A stretch of DNA of 64,000 bases, from NCBI GenBank assembly GCA_963422705.1, contig OY730443.1, positions 1,488,001-1,552,000 on the forward strand, given 5' to 3'. Both the position numbers and the translations under genes were made by a program. The stretch comes from G963422705 sp963422705 (GTDB lineage: Bacteria > Poribacteria > WGA-4E > WGA-3G). The stretch's first letter is position 1, and each line of letters opens with the position of its first letter. The notes under the pieces were generated by a model, which was not told where the DNA came from, ran no database searches, and saw nothing but the letters and a program-made list of their open reading frames with translations. Shown one piece after another: positions 1-9,453 of the stretch.

Positions 1-1173
1 CGCCTGCGTGATGGCCTCCCCTGCATCTTTGCCTAACTTGTCCTCAAGGGCATCGCGTAGATTCGCGTCGGAAATCTTTACGTTGGTTGGGAATTGGTTC
101 CTTTGGTTGATGTTGAGGTATATATCCAGATTATCTATCAATCCGGCAATTGGGGAGAAATCAAATATCTGGTTGTGGGAAAGATTCAACTCTGTCAGGC
201 TTACCAACCCTTGCAGCGCTGAGATATCAGATATCTGGTTCTCGGAAAGATCCAACTCTGTTAGGTTTACCAACCCTTGGAGCAGTGATATATCAGATAT
301 CTGGGTGCTGGCAAGCTCCAACGATGTCAGGTTTACCAACCCTTTTAGCGCCGATATATCAGATATCCGGGTGCCGGCAAGAGACAATCTTGTCAGGTTT
401 ACCAACCCTTGGAGCAGCGATATATCAGATATCCGGGTGCCGGCAAGATTCAACTCTGTCAGGTTTACCAACCCCTGGAGCAGCGATATATCAGATATCC
501 GGGTGCCGGCAAGATACAACTCTGTCAGGCTTATCACCCCTTTTAGCGCCGAGATATCGGATACCTGGGTGTAGGCAAGAGACAACCGTGTCAGGCTTAC
601 CACCCCTTGGAGCGCCGAGATATCGGATACCTGGGTGTAGGAAAGAGACAACTCTGTCAGGTTTACCAATCCTTTTAGCGCCGAGATATCAGATATCGGG
701 GTGTCGTAGAGATGCAACTTTGTCAGGTTTACCAATCCTTGGAGCGCCGAGATATCAGATATCGGGGTGCCGGGAATATACAAGTCTGTCAGGCTTACTA
801 ACCCTTTTAGCGCCGAGATATCAGAGATCCGGGTGTGGCGAAGAGCCAACGATGTTAGGTTTACCACCCCTTTTAGCGCCGAGATATCAGAGATATCGTT
901 CCAGTCAAGATCCAACTCTGTCAGATTGGTTGCAAACTCAAGTCCTGTTAGGTTGCTAATTCCGGAATCAGGCGCAGAAAGCTCTTTTAAGCTGGCCATC
1001 TCCGCCTGCGTGATGGCCTCCCCTGCATCTTTGTCTAACTTGTACTCAAGGACACGGCGTAGCTTCGCGTCGGGAATCTTTACGTTTTGTGCCGTTGCGG
1101 GTTGGTACGGTGCGAAAAAGAGCACCGACACAATGAAAAATAGGATAGCAAAAGAAATTTGAATTCTTGACAT
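1..1173 (-). CDS. Leucine-rich repeat surface protein, N-terminal part (runs off left edge)
   Basis: The minus strand is open from ATG 1173 to the window edge. Start chosen because AGGAG lies just upstream; an in-frame ATG at 1185 lacks a Shine-Dalgarno. The protein opens with a signal peptide (hydrophobic residues about 5-23, then a PATAQ-like cleavage region), a short cap (VKIPDAKLRRVLEYKL...GEAITQAEM) and about 12-13 leucine-rich repeats of 22 residues with the pattern LTxLxLxxTxISDISxLxGLVN, the internalin-like bacterial type. After the repeats the cap motif returns (VKISDANLRDALEDKL...), so a second module begins before the edge. Such proteins are exported and usually bind proteins or carbohydrates; the ligand here is unknown. 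The plus-strand open frames opposite it are shadows of the repeats. Confidence 0.88.
   Translation of the reverse strand, partial: MSRIQISFAILFFIVSVLFFAPYQPATAQNVKIPDAKLRRVLEYKLDKDAGEAITQAEMASLKELSAPDSGISNLTGLEFATNLTELDLDWNDISDISALKGVVNLTSLALRHTRISDISALKGLVSLTDLYIPGTPISDISALQGLVNLTKLHLYDTPISDISALKGLVNLTELSLSYTQVSDISALQGVVSLTRLSLAYTQVSDISALKGVISLTELYLAGTRISDISLLQGLVNLTELNLAGTRISDISLLQGLVNLTRLSLAGTRISDISALKGLVNLTSLELASTQISDISLLQGLVNLTELDLSENQISDISALQGLVSLTELNLSHNQIFDFSPIAGLIDNLDIYLNINQRNQFPTNVKISDANLRDALEDKLGKDAGEAITQA
165..945. repeat. 66-bp tandem repeats encoding leucine-rich repeats
   Basis: About twelve direct copies of a 66-bp unit, each carrying a variant of TTTAGCGCCGAGATATCAGA and GTCAGGTTTACCAACCC. 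Each unit encodes one 22-residue LRR on the minus strand. A longer-range repeat also exists: the roughly 30 bases at 1-31 recur at 1002-1032, so the cap-plus-repeats module of about 1 kb is itself duplicated. Confidence 0.9.
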
Positions 1174-1355
1174 GATGCTCCTCATTTTTATAAATAAATT
1201 GATAAAAGCGCCTGCCTTCCGTGAAAAGGGCATGCGCCGAACTTGAAAATAGCCAGTGCCTTCAGGATGAAACTCGTAAGACGTTAGAGGCCGCGAATCG
1301 TCCAAGTCCCCTCGCCATTTTTTTGGCAGAAAACTGATTTACGTTTATTAGACTT

Positions 1356-1611
1356 CTAACTGCACAAATGCTGTTGCTGTTGCTGTTGACTAGACACGCT
1401 CTTCCATCCTGCCGAACCATACGACATCACTCTGTGTAAGACATCTGTTGCCTTTTCTGTTGTCCCCTCGCCTGTCTCGGCAAGTTTCGCGCATTTCTCC
1501 GGCACGATATCAAAGCCGCTGAGCTGATAGCCGTTTTGCCATGCGTCCGCCCATGTTTCCGAGTCCAATAAACCCGATTGTCGGGGATTGTGTTGTTTTT
1601 TCAGATTGCAT
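1356..1611 (-). pseudogene. Broken 3-hydroxyisobutyrate dehydrogenase-like gene (NAD-binding N-terminus)
   Basis: From ATG 1611 (GGAGCC upstream) the minus strand reads TIGFIGLGNMGGRMAKRL, the classic Rossmann GxGxMG fingerprint of 6-phosphogluconate/3-hydroxyisobutyrate dehydrogenases, then hits a stop. The continuation (GYQLSGFDIVPEKCAKLAETG, the usual beta2 region) lies in another frame, so there is a frameshift near 1545-1550. The second frame ends after a short CAG/CAA run coding Gln6. The rest of the roughly 290-residue enzyme is missing. It sits 18 bp downstream of the HerA-like gene and looks like a decayed remnant. Confidence 0.62.
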
Positions 1612-1629
1612 TGAAGGCTCCAGTTCTCA

Positions 1630-2838
1630 TCAAAAAAATGATTGCGGGGTTTGGTGTTCTTGAATTTCAGCGCCTCCGTGCGCGCTGAGTCTGGGGCGCA
1701 CGCGGATGATGCTCACGGCTTCGGTTTCATCGTCAACGAGGAGCGCTTCGCCACGGCGATTGAGCTCGCGAATGTAACCATTTAAATCGCCGCGCATATA
1801 AGTTGCGCTAAGCTTGTCCAAGGCGTGTATATCATCCCAGGTTGTAATTTTGTGGGCCACAATGATATCACACTGGGAAAGGAGTTCTGCATCAATCGCG
1901 GCGGGTTGTTGCGTTGCGACAATCAGGCTAAGTCCGGGCTGCCGGCCTTCTTTTGCCCATCGTATCAACATCTCTTTACAAAGAGATGTTCGTCCTTGTG
2001 GAACAAATTGATGCGCTTCATCAACCGCCATCCAGACGCGCGGAAGCCGGGTTTCCAGCCCGAATTCTTCGCGCCGCCGCATCCGGGTGCGTTCTGTAAA
2101 TAATCGCTGCGCTACAACCTCTAAGACGAGATTTCGCAACCCCTTTGTTCCTGCATCGACAACGCTTAAATCTAAAACGTTAATATGTTCAAGTGAAAAA
2201 ACGTCGGTTAATTCCGTGGATTCTTCGGAGAAAATCCCCCATTTTTTCGCGGCTGTCAACCGATTTTCTAACGCTTCCACAGTTGTGCTTTTTGCGCGTT
2301 TATCCTTCCGGACCTTTTCAATGATGTCTTGAACGTTGAACGGTTCACCTGTCTCATGGAGTGTGTCTACGGCGCGCCACATCGCGATTCCCATGGCGGC
2401 ATTAATCTCCAGATTGAATAGTTCACACCAGGCATCCGCGGAAAGGTCATGGGCATTAATCCAGAGAGAACTCACCTCAACACCGTTTGAGTGAAGTTTC
2501 TGAATAATCTGGGCATCACCGAAACAGGCGAGTGGGTTCCCAGGGACAATTAACCGGACGGGGAACCTTTGCGTGAGTAAACCTGCTTGTCGGACTTCAT
2601 CCCATTGGTTTTCGTTCGCTAACGCCATCGTATGATAAATGCCCATCGGGTCAGCGATGAGGAGGACTGATTTCCCTCGTTCCTGATTAAAGAGCTCTTC
2701 AATGATTACGCCTAAGGTGTAACTTTTTCCGGAACCACGCTTTCCACAGATAAAGATGGCGCGGGAACCGGTAGCCCGTATGTAAACCGGCTCATCGGTT
2801 TCATAGTTTGTTCCCACTCGCAAATTGACTTCAGCCAT
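1630..2838 (-). CDS. HerA/DUF87-type P-loop ATPase
   Basis: About 402 residues. The start at 2838 is preferred over the longer frame (2880) because GGGGGA lies six bases upstream. Walker A GKRGSGKSYT is at residues 32-41 and Walker B VWMAVDEAH at 268-276, followed by a WAKEGRQPGLSLIVATQQP segment typical of HerA/FtsK-like ATPases of the DUF87 group. These proteins are hexameric DNA-translocating or DNA-remodelling ATPases, often paired with nucleases or found in defence islands. It is the last intact gene of the minus-strand island and lies 91 bp after the PglZ gene. Role inferred: DNA-handling motor of the island. No nuclease (NurA-like) partner is visible nearby. Confidence 0.82.
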   Translation of the reverse strand: MAEVNLRVGTNYETDEPVYIRATGSRAIFICGKRGSGKSYTLGVIIEELFNQERGKSVLLIADPMGIYHTMALANENQWDEVRQAGLLTQRFPVRLIVPGNPLACFGDAQIIQKLHSNGVEVSSLWINAHDLSADAWCELFNLEINAAMGIAMWRAVDTLHETGEPFNVQDIIEKVRKDKRAKSTTVEALENRLTAAKKWGIFSEESTELTDVFSLEHINVLDLSVVDAGTKGLRNLVLEVVAQRLFTERTRMRRREEFGLETRLPRVWMAVDEAHQFVPQGRTSLCKEMLIRWAKEGRQPGLSLIVATQQPAAIDAELLSQCDIIVAHKITTWDDIHALDKLSATYMRGDLNGYIRELNRRGEALLVDDETEAVSIIRVRPRLSAHGGAEIQEHQTPQSFF

Positions 2839-2929
2839 TGCATGTCCCCCGGTTTCACTGACGTGACAACACGCTTGCAAACCTATCGGAATGATTTCTG
2901 GATTGTGATTAGCGAACGTTATCGCCGTC

Positions 2930-4021
2930 TCACTGAATATCCCAAAATGGGACGAGAGATTCTTGTGCGGAGATTCCGCCGTGAAACCCCCATTCTGTCG
3001 TCCGTCGTGCTCTTGCTATTTCGCTATCCCCAAGAAAAACGGTATAGGTGCTTCCATGACTCTTAAGCGTACACACATTTTCCCGAGTCGCGCACGTTTT
3101 CTCAGTATATCGCATTTTGTATTTTTCGTTTGCTAATGGAACGACATCCTGATTTGTATACCAAAGGATGCCGTGGTCCGCGGTGATAAACAGTCGAAAA
3201 GAGGTATCGATTTCTCGTAAAACGTCGACAAGTGCCATAATATCATTTTTTAAATTGTCAAGAAGCGCGGGAACATTCGGCTTTTCTCTGTGTGTATGGC
3301 TGACACTATCGAGTCCCGTCCGGATGATTTGAAGGTAGGTGGGATGCGGAAATTCGGCTTCGCTGAGTTTTCCGAGGAACTCATCAAACGTTGTTACGCG
3401 GTGTAGTTGCGGCTTCAGAAATCCTGAAAAGAGTGTATCGGTTAATGGATTCTTGGCGCGTTCCCAGTAAGAGAAGCCCATGCGTCGGGTATACCCGAGT
3501 TCAAAGAGGCGATATGTCAAAACGTCGGAACCAACAATCCGCGGCATTGCATGCTGGGTGATACTTAAGCCATCCACGAGGCACGGTTCCAGTCTGCCAC
3601 CTGAAAATTTCCAGTCTATTACGTCATAAAAGGAGAGTCCGTCGAAAACCAAGAGGAGCGCGATTTGAGGCAATTCTGTCTTCAATCGTTTTGTAATTTC
3701 GGTAGCAACCCGTGACTGTTTCAGCAGCTTAGACGTTTCAAAACGGTGAGGTAACGCCTGATTGACTTCGGCGATTGAGGGGTATTCGGGCAGCGCCACC
3801 GTAGGGAAACCGAAAACCTGAGTCAGTTCTTCTCTCTCTTTGGCGGATGGATTCACAAAGAGTGTCGGGGCGATGCCGGTTTTACGAGATGAATCAATCC
3901 GTTCGCGCCATTCAGCGAGTGTCGCTGGGCACCAGATTTCTCCAAGGCAGAGTTCCCATAATGCCCGATAGTTTTCAGGCAGTTCTGTTAAGCAAGGGAT
4001 AGATTCTAGTTGTTCGCGCAT
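2930..4021 (-). CDS. PglZ-domain protein (alkaline-phosphatase superfamily)
   Basis: 363 residues. The PglZ core is visible: LLLVFDGLSFYDV (D127, first metal ligand and nucleophile region), GLDSVSHTH (238-244), FITADHGILW (D282, H283) and GFHGGISAQESLVPF (H347), the usual ending of PglZ domains. PglZ is the hallmark of BREX phage-defence loci and of some related islands; its biochemical role is not fully settled. The protein is shorter than typical BREX PglZ proteins (often about 800 residues), so it consists of little more than the catalytic domain. The start codon lies one base after the stop of the small P-loop gene, so translation is probably coupled. Assignment to the PglZ superfamily is firm; a BREX role is inference. 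Confidence 0.85.
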   Translation of the reverse strand: MREQLESIPCLTELPENYRALWELCLGEIWCPATLAEWRERIDSSRKTGIAPTLFVNPSAKEREELTQVFGFPTVALPEYPSIAEVNQALPHRFETSKLLKQSRVATEITKRLKTELPQIALLLVFDGLSFYDVIDWKFSGGRLEPCLVDGLSITQHAMPRIVGSDVLTYRLFELGYTRRMGFSYWERAKNPLTDTLFSGFLKPQLHRVTTFDEFLGKLSEAEFPHPTYLQIIRTGLDSVSHTHREKPNVPALLDNLKNDIMALVDVLREIDTSFRLFITADHGILWYTNQDVVPLANEKYKMRYTEKTCATRENVCTLKSHGSTYTVFLGDSEIARARRTTEWGFHGGISAQESLVPFWDIQ

Positions 4022-4022
4022 C

Positions 4023-4574
4023 TTATTCTGATTTTTGCGTTAAGTTTTTTACGTACAACCACAACCCTGAATTTTGTCGTGCGTCCGGGCTTACTGGTGG
4101 AATATCGACGTCACCGAATTGTTGCTGCACGATGGTTTCCATGTGCGCAATGTCTGCGTCTGTCAACGTTAGCTCAATCCGCGCGATGACATCGAGAATC
4201 GGTTCCCGTGTGATTAATATCACATTTGCGACGGCGCTGTAATTGTTTGTCGTAACGCTCCAGCGGATGTTATCATAGATGAGGCGTGATTCCTGAAGGG
4301 TGTAGGGGCCATTGTCAATCGCCACCGTTGAATCTGAAGAGGCCTTCCTATCATAACAAGCGTGAGATGAAAAATAGAGCACGTCCGCCCGGTAATGTAG
4401 GTAATGCGCCAAGAATGTTTTGCCAACGCCGGGATTACCCCATAGGTTGATATGCCCTGCAGCACCCTGGATTGCGCTGATGATAGCAGTTTTCGCTGAT
4501 GTTTGAGATGGGGTTAACGGTTCGGCATTCTCAGAGAGTTGCAACAGTTGTTTGTGATAGCTTACCCAATTCAT
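4023..4574 (-). CDS. Small P-loop ATPase of the PglZ island
   Basis: 183 residues. The AAA-type P-loop WGNPGVGKTFLA is at about residues 45-56 and a weak Walker B (VAIDNGP) at about 84-90. The rest has no motif I recognise. It overlaps the large PglY-like gene by 4 bp (ATGA) and its stop is one base before the PglZ start, so the three genes form a translationally coupled block. It could be a loader or accessory ATPase for PglZ; that is inference from position. Confidence 0.72.
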   Translation of the reverse strand: MNWVSYHKQLLQLSENAEPLTPSQTSAKTAIISAIQGAAGHINLWGNPGVGKTFLAHYLHYRADVLYFSSHACYDRKASSDSTVAIDNGPYTLQESRLIYDNIRWSVTTNNYSAVANVILITREPILDVIARIELTLTDADIAHMETIVQQQFGDVDIPPVSPDARQNSGLWLYVKNLTQKSE

Positions 4575-7500
4575 CTTCCTTGAACCGTCATGTTAACTAA
4601 GTTTGCTTGATACAATTCTTCCAAGGATTCAAGAATTTCTTTCGCTGAGTTAAAACTTTCTTCGTCAAGAAGCTGAACAACCAGTTCCGTAAAATCTGTC
4701 GTAAGTTTCAGTTGTTCGCGCAGCATTTTTGCTTTTGGGCTTAACTCCGGGCTGAGTTCGTCTATCTCGTGTTCAAGTTTTATACGTCTTTGAGAAATCG
4801 TTTTTGCTTCTTTGAATTTTGCCTCAAGTTTTTCTATCCACTCGCCCAATTTCGGAGTGACTTCTTCTACTCGGAGTTCACTACGGATGGCTTGAAAATC
4901 TTTATCAAGTTCTCCGATATCTTTACGCAACTGAATTGCTTTTTTCTTCAGTATGTCGGGAACATTAAAGAGCTTAATCGGTTTGAGCAGTTCACGTTTT
5001 CGTTGCCCGCTTTCGTTTAATACTTGATTAATCAGGTTTTGCAGCCAGTTAACGGCATTTTCTCGAACGTCACGGTAACATCCGTCACTATCACTCGAAT
5101 TGAACGCTACCGATTTCGGAAGGGTGGGCTGCACGGCACGCAATCGCTTCTCTATGTCGCGTTGGTAGGCGATAAATGCATCTTCCTTTCCGGCGACAAC
5201 TTGCTCGAATTCAGCTTTAATCTCGGTAATCTGCTTTTTGAAAAGCTCATAGTTCCCCAAAACATCCTCGAGTCGCTCCCGATTATCAGCGAGGGATTGT
5301 CGTATCCGGAGTTCAACTCCACGGAATCTCTCGATTAAATCCTCCACTGCGGTATCGTCGCGCATCTCAACCATCCGTTGTCTATCGTCTCCTACCTTCT
5401 TTGCTAAAAAACGCCAACTTTCAAAGAGTTTAAAGAGTTCTTGAGCATCTTCTCCACGCTGTCTAAGTCGTGTAATCTCAGTATCCACTCGGGAACGCGC
5501 ATTTTGCAATCGGGCAGCCGTATTCACCGCGTTTTCTGGTGTCATGTTACCTTCATATTCATCAAGCGCTTTATTACAGTTCTGGCGAATCTCATTCTGA
5601 ATTTTCTGAATCTGATTAGAGATTTCCGTATAGGCAGATTTGACTCGAGGTTGGATGTCCTGAAAGAGAATTTGAGAAAATTCAGTTAAGGGGTACCCTG
5701 TCTTGCGGTCTAAGCTTCCTGGAGTTTCAGTGCGGCATGTTTCAAGTTCATGATATTTCTGTCCGAGATGCTTACGTTCTCGTTCAAACCATTGTGCACA
5801 ATTGTAGCCTAAGTTTTCTTTTACCGAGTTGAGGTGCTGCCGCAATGTATCTTTCTGTACTTCATCTGTCTCTATTCCGATGGTACTGGCTAACACCTGT
5901 GCTTCGGAAAGCGCTTTAGATTCGTACACAAAACCCTTTGACTTCGCGTATGCAACATCGGCTTCTAATTTTCCCAGTTTGGTTTTCAATTCTGCGAAAT
6001 CGATAAATTTCTCTACGAAATAGAGATATTCAGCACCTTTGCTCCGTTGTTTATCGAGCACTCCGCGTTCTTTGAGAATATCTATCAATGCCTTAATCTC
6101 TTCATCAAGATAGCCCAATTCGTTGGCTTCCCGATAGGCGGAGCGGAGTTCCATCGTTTTGGATTGCTTTCCATCGATGGTGATAGTATCGGTGCTTTTC
6201 TCGAGTTGCCTAACAAGGTATTTTTCAAGCGGATGCAGGGTAAAATAGACATGCACGGGCTTTTTCGAGTTACTCGGTTTAATCCGTCTACGCGCGGTGT
6301 TGCCAAATTCGTCTATTTCGTCAATTCTCAGCAAGTGCTGGCCGCTGTTATTGTAAAAGTTGCTAAAAGCGAGAATTTGCCCGATGTTAAAGAGCTTAGG
6401 CACCTCTTGATTAAGTCTCTTAATCGGTTCACGGCCCCGTTTCTTAGCGAGTGTTGTTTCTCTATGGAGCGTGTCCCGGTAAGCTGCCAAATGCTTTTGC
6501 CACCCTCTAAAGACGGCGACGGCTTTGTATTTGGGGAATAACTTCGGAATTAAAATTTTGAGCGCGCCTTCAAGTAAGCCTCTTCCTGCGGAAACGCCTG
6601 CGGAATCTGTAGCGAGCGCCGCTACCTGAGGCGAAAAGAAGTAGTTGATGACTTCATTGAGAATACTTCCTTTCAGGGAATTTACCTGAGTTTCCTGTTT
6701 TTCGCTTTCTACCATCTCAATTGTTGATTCTTCATCAAAAAAATGCAAGATAGAAAGTAGAAGAAGGGGTGTGATTGCTTCTGGTGAGAATAAATCGCCC
6801 AGTTTTCCAATATCTGCCGGAATTTCCCTCGGATTAATTGGCGTTTGCATGTTAAATTGGAAATCAAACCCGTTTTTCTGAGGCGTACATGAGTTGCTTG
6901 TATCAGTGCTCATCTCTAAAATAAACCGAATGTGGAGGTGGCTATCGGATGAAAGTGGGGCGAATTGGTTATTTGTACCAATGTCTACGGTTAACGTTCG
7001 GTGCGGGTAATTTCTTAATACCGTCCCTTTCAGATTCCTTGTAGCATGGAGGCCAAAATTTTCGCCGGCAATCATGTCGCGTGCTTGATTTTTTTCGTCG
7101 CTCCAGCCTACAAGTTCTCCTTGTTTTCTTTCGATTAAAATTTGGGGGATTACATGTTCCGTAAAAGCCGTGACTGCATTTCGATGGAATTCCCGGTCTT
7201 TTGCATTAAATGAATATTTTAGCTGCTGAAGAATTTCGTTGAGTTTATCGACACCGAGTAAATCGTCCCGGTAACAGAGGAGTGCGGGCCCGGCGAGTTT
7301 CGTGATGACGTGTGTTCCTAAGAGTGTATTAAAAACGTCTTTTCTCTCTGAATCCGAAATCCCGTATCGGTGGCATACTTTTTCCGGGATGCCTTCTGGA
7401 TAGATACACAATAACTTGACGAGTCTCTTTCTCGCGTCATTAGAGATAATACCCAATTCCATTATCTGCGTGTGCGCTTGGGCTGCTTCTGTCTCTTGGC

Positions 7501-8593
7501 TCCCATAGGTGATATTTCCGGAGAGGTAGTCCTCGCAGAAGTCGAGCGGAGAGTAAGGTGCATTTTTCTCTGTGTAGTGGCGCGCTGCTTGTCTAAATGT
7601 TTGCACTACGGAGCGAGGGCCACTCATAAGTTCTCTTGCGCGAGGATGGCGCAAAAATTGCCCTAAAGCCGTTAAGACACCGGCATCAATCGCCTGCTTT
7701 TCATCTGCCGATAATTGACAAGATTTTGCGAGTTCAGCCCAGAGCGTCTTGGCAAATTCGGTTTGTCCGTAGAATTGTTCAAGCGGGATGAGACTTCCTT
7801 CGGGCTTATTAAAACGGGCGAGGATGTGCTTCTCGCTTATGCTAATATCGGCATGTGTCTGATTATAGGTGAAAGCAACACATCCGAGGGGAAGTTTTTC
7901 TTCTCCATGAACGCCGAAAATAAAGTCTTTGAGTTGATTATAGTTTTGTGCTGTATCCGGATTTCCTTTAAAGAGTTCAAACTCATCCGGTAAAATCAGA
8001 AGCCCTTTATAACCTGCCTTCAAAACGTTCTCTGTCGCGAAACGGAGGTAATCCAAGAGCTGCTGCGGCGATAAAGCAGCTAATAACCGTCCCTCTGTTT
8101 TCAAATGGGCAATCACTGTTCGCACATATTCAGAATTCAAACGGCCTTTATGCGCTATCCTCTGTGCCAAAATCTCTTCAGCAACTTGGGTACAGCCTTG
8201 ATATCTCTCTTCTAAATCCCGTTTCAGTTCTGGCCGCGTGTGCTGTAAACGATAGCTTACCCACCCGTGCGTGGCGATGAGCATATCGGCAAGGCTGTTC
8301 CAGATAAATGGCGGAACTGTCACAATCCCTTTTGATTCCGCATACTTCCACAAGGATGCTCCGGCGGATGTCTTGCCGTAACCGGTATCTGCATAGATTA
8401 ACCCCGTTGCCGATTTACGACTGAGAAGATTTTTGAGGATTTCATCCCAGCGACTTTCCATATCCGCAATGGCAATGTAGGTTGAGACATGATACTGAAA
8501 TTTGCTTTCCCATTCTTGAGGGGAATTTACGAGGGTGGCGGCCGATGGTGTGGCAATCGTCGGTTCCTTCGTAATAATATCTGCTAGTGGCAT
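4571..8593 (-). CDS. PglY/BrxC-like large P-loop ATPase
   Basis: 1340 residues. Walker A ADTGYGKTS is at 68-76 and Walker B GLLILPDEFE at 197-206. The second half is rich in Glu, Lys, Arg and Gln and reads as extended coiled coil (roughly 850-1300). Size, N-terminal P-loop and long helical tail match the PglY/BrxC family, the ATPase partner of PglZ in BREX. GAGGT lies seven bases before ATG 8593, 17 bp after the previous stop. The overlap with the small ATPase gene and proximity to PglZ support a PglY-PglZ pair. No BREX methyltransferase (PglX) or Lon-like BrxL is found beside it. Confidence 0.78.
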   Translation of the reverse strand: MPLADIITKEPTIATPSAATLVNSPQEWESKFQYHVSTYIAIADMESRWDEILKNLLSRKSATGLIYADTGYGKTSAGASLWKYAESKGIVTVPPFIWNSLADMLIATHGWVSYRLQHTRPELKRDLEERYQGCTQVAEEILAQRIAHKGRLNSEYVRTVIAHLKTEGRLLAALSPQQLLDYLRFATENVLKAGYKGLLILPDEFELFKGNPDTAQNYNQLKDFIFGVHGEEKLPLGCVAFTYNQTHADISISEKHILARFNKPEGSLIPLEQFYGQTEFAKTLWAELAKSCQLSADEKQAIDAGVLTALGQFLRHPRARELMSGPRSVVQTFRQAARHYTEKNAPYSPLDFCEDYLSGNITYGSQETEAAQAHTQIMELGIISNDARKRLVKLLCIYPEGIPEKVCHRYGISDSERKDVFNTLLGTHVITKLAGPALLCYRDDLLGVDKLNEILQQLKYSFNAKDREFHRNAVTAFTEHVIPQILIERKQGELVGWSDEKNQARDMIAGENFGLHATRNLKGTVLRNYPHRTLTVDIGTNNQFAPLSSDSHLHIRFILEMSTDTSNSCTPQKNGFDFQFNMQTPINPREIPADIGKLGDLFSPEAITPLLLLSILHFFDEESTIEMVESEKQETQVNSLKGSILNEVINYFFSPQVAALATDSAGVSAGRGLLEGALKILIPKLFPKYKAVAVFRGWQKHLAAYRDTLHRETTLAKKRGREPIKRLNQEVPKLFNIGQILAFSNFYNNSGQHLLRIDEIDEFGNTARRRIKPSNSKKPVHVYFTLHPLEKYLVRQLEKSTDTITIDGKQSKTMELRSAYREANELGYLDEEIKALIDILKERGVLDKQRSKGAEYLYFVEKFIDFAELKTKLGKLEADVAYAKSKGFVYESKALSEAQVLASTIGIETDEVQKDTLRQHLNSVKENLGYNCAQWFERERKHLGQKYHELETCRTETPGSLDRKTGYPLTEFSQILFQDIQPRVKSAYTEISNQIQKIQNEIRQNCNKALDEYEGNMTPENAVNTAARLQNARSRVDTEITRLRQRGEDAQELFKLFESWRFLAKKVGDDRQRMVEMRDDTAVEDLIERFRGVELRIRQSLADNRERLEDVLGNYELFKKQITEIKAEFEQVVAGKEDAFIAYQRDIEKRLRAVQPTLPKSVAFNSSDSDGCYRDVRENAVNWLQNLINQVLNESGQRKRELLKPIKLFNVPDILKKKAIQLRKDIGELDKDFQAIRSELRVEEVTPKLGEWIEKLEAKFKEAKTISQRRIKLEHEIDELSPELSPKAKMLREQLKLTTDFTELVVQLLDEESFNSAKEILESLEELYQANLVNMTVQGR

Positions 8594-8610
8594 ACGAGTA
8601 CCTCACAGCA

Positions 8611-9441
8611 CTAAAAATCAGAGAATGTTGGTTCGCGCGCAATGGCGATATAAAGTTTCCCAGTTCTATGGACTGAAACAAATGAAAACCGCCGAAGCGT
8701 TTCACTGAACATAAAATCAAATTGGTTCTCTTCTATCAGGCAGAAACGACAAATTTTTTCTCTTCGTTCGGTATCAACTGCGACTAAATCCCCGAATTGA
8801 TGTTTTGCCTCCCGGGCAACCCAAGTCAACCCCATTAAGAAGAGGGCAGGCGCACAGTAAGCGCGCCGAATAAAGGTGGCGTTTTTAAAATTACTTCTCC
8901 CGGTTTCGCTAACGCCTCCAAACACCGATGGTTTTAGCGGCAAAAGCCAATCGTAAGCCCCCCTGACAGATTTCTTGCTAAATGCATTCGCGATATCCCA
9001 ATCGTGTTCATTCAACTCCTCGCGGACGCCATAGATGTGACTTATGACATCCTGCTCTTTCGGGAATTGTGGTGAATCGAAGAGATAATCACACACGTGT
9101 CGGTACGCCCACGATGAAAGATGTTGGGTAGGGTTGTGTTGACGCCACAAACCGTATTGCAATCCGTGCAGCACATCAAGCGCGACATCTCGCTTCATCT
9201 CCCATAAATTATAAAATTCCTCACCTTTTGGTGTAAGCGATTTCCGTTTTGTATCCAAAAATCCCCATTCATCCAATAACTGCAAAACATCAAATCGAGA
9301 TTTATCAGTTACTAGGAAACCGTTTTGAAGGATGGTATTAACAATATCAGAACGAGTTCCGGGGCCGGGGTAATATTTCAGTACCCACAAAGCCCCTTCT
9401 AAATCTGAAAAGCCTTTGAGAATATGTATTCGTCGTGACAT
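8611..9441 (-). CDS. Winged-helix-like protein of the PglZ island, function unknown
   Basis: 276 residues. The N-terminus (about 10-75) reads as a winged-helix unit: helices, then LLDEWGFLDTKRKSLTPKGEEF, the usual wing and strand pattern. A KICRFCLI segment lies near residue 228 and could be half of a metal site. I do not recognise the remainder. It lies 12 bp downstream of the transglycosylase gene and 17 bp upstream of the PglY-like gene, so it belongs to the same transcription unit. It may recognise DNA for the system or regulate it; this is inference. Confidence 0.65.
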   Translation of the reverse strand: MSRRIHILKGFSDLEGALWVLKYYPGPGTRSDIVNTILQNGFLVTDKSRFDVLQLLDEWGFLDTKRKSLTPKGEEFYNLWEMKRDVALDVLHGLQYGLWRQHNPTQHLSSWAYRHVCDYLFDSPQFPKEQDVISHIYGVREELNEHDWDIANAFSKKSVRGAYDWLLPLKPSVFGGVSETGRSNFKNATFIRRAYCAPALFLMGLTWVAREAKHQFGDLVAVDTERREKICRFCLIEENQFDFMFSETLRRFSFVSVHRTGKLYIAIAREPTFSDF

Positions 9442-9453
9442 GTTTTCTCTTTT

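Noticed and set aside
170..945. Regular repeats considered as a CRISPR array
   Set aside because: The whole 66-bp unit is repeated without unique spacers and codes for LRRs; no cas genes nearby.
8..1162. Plus-strand open frames opposite the leucine-rich repeats
   Set aside because: They only reflect the 66-bp repeat in other frames; the minus strand has the signal peptide, ribosome site and LRR consensus.
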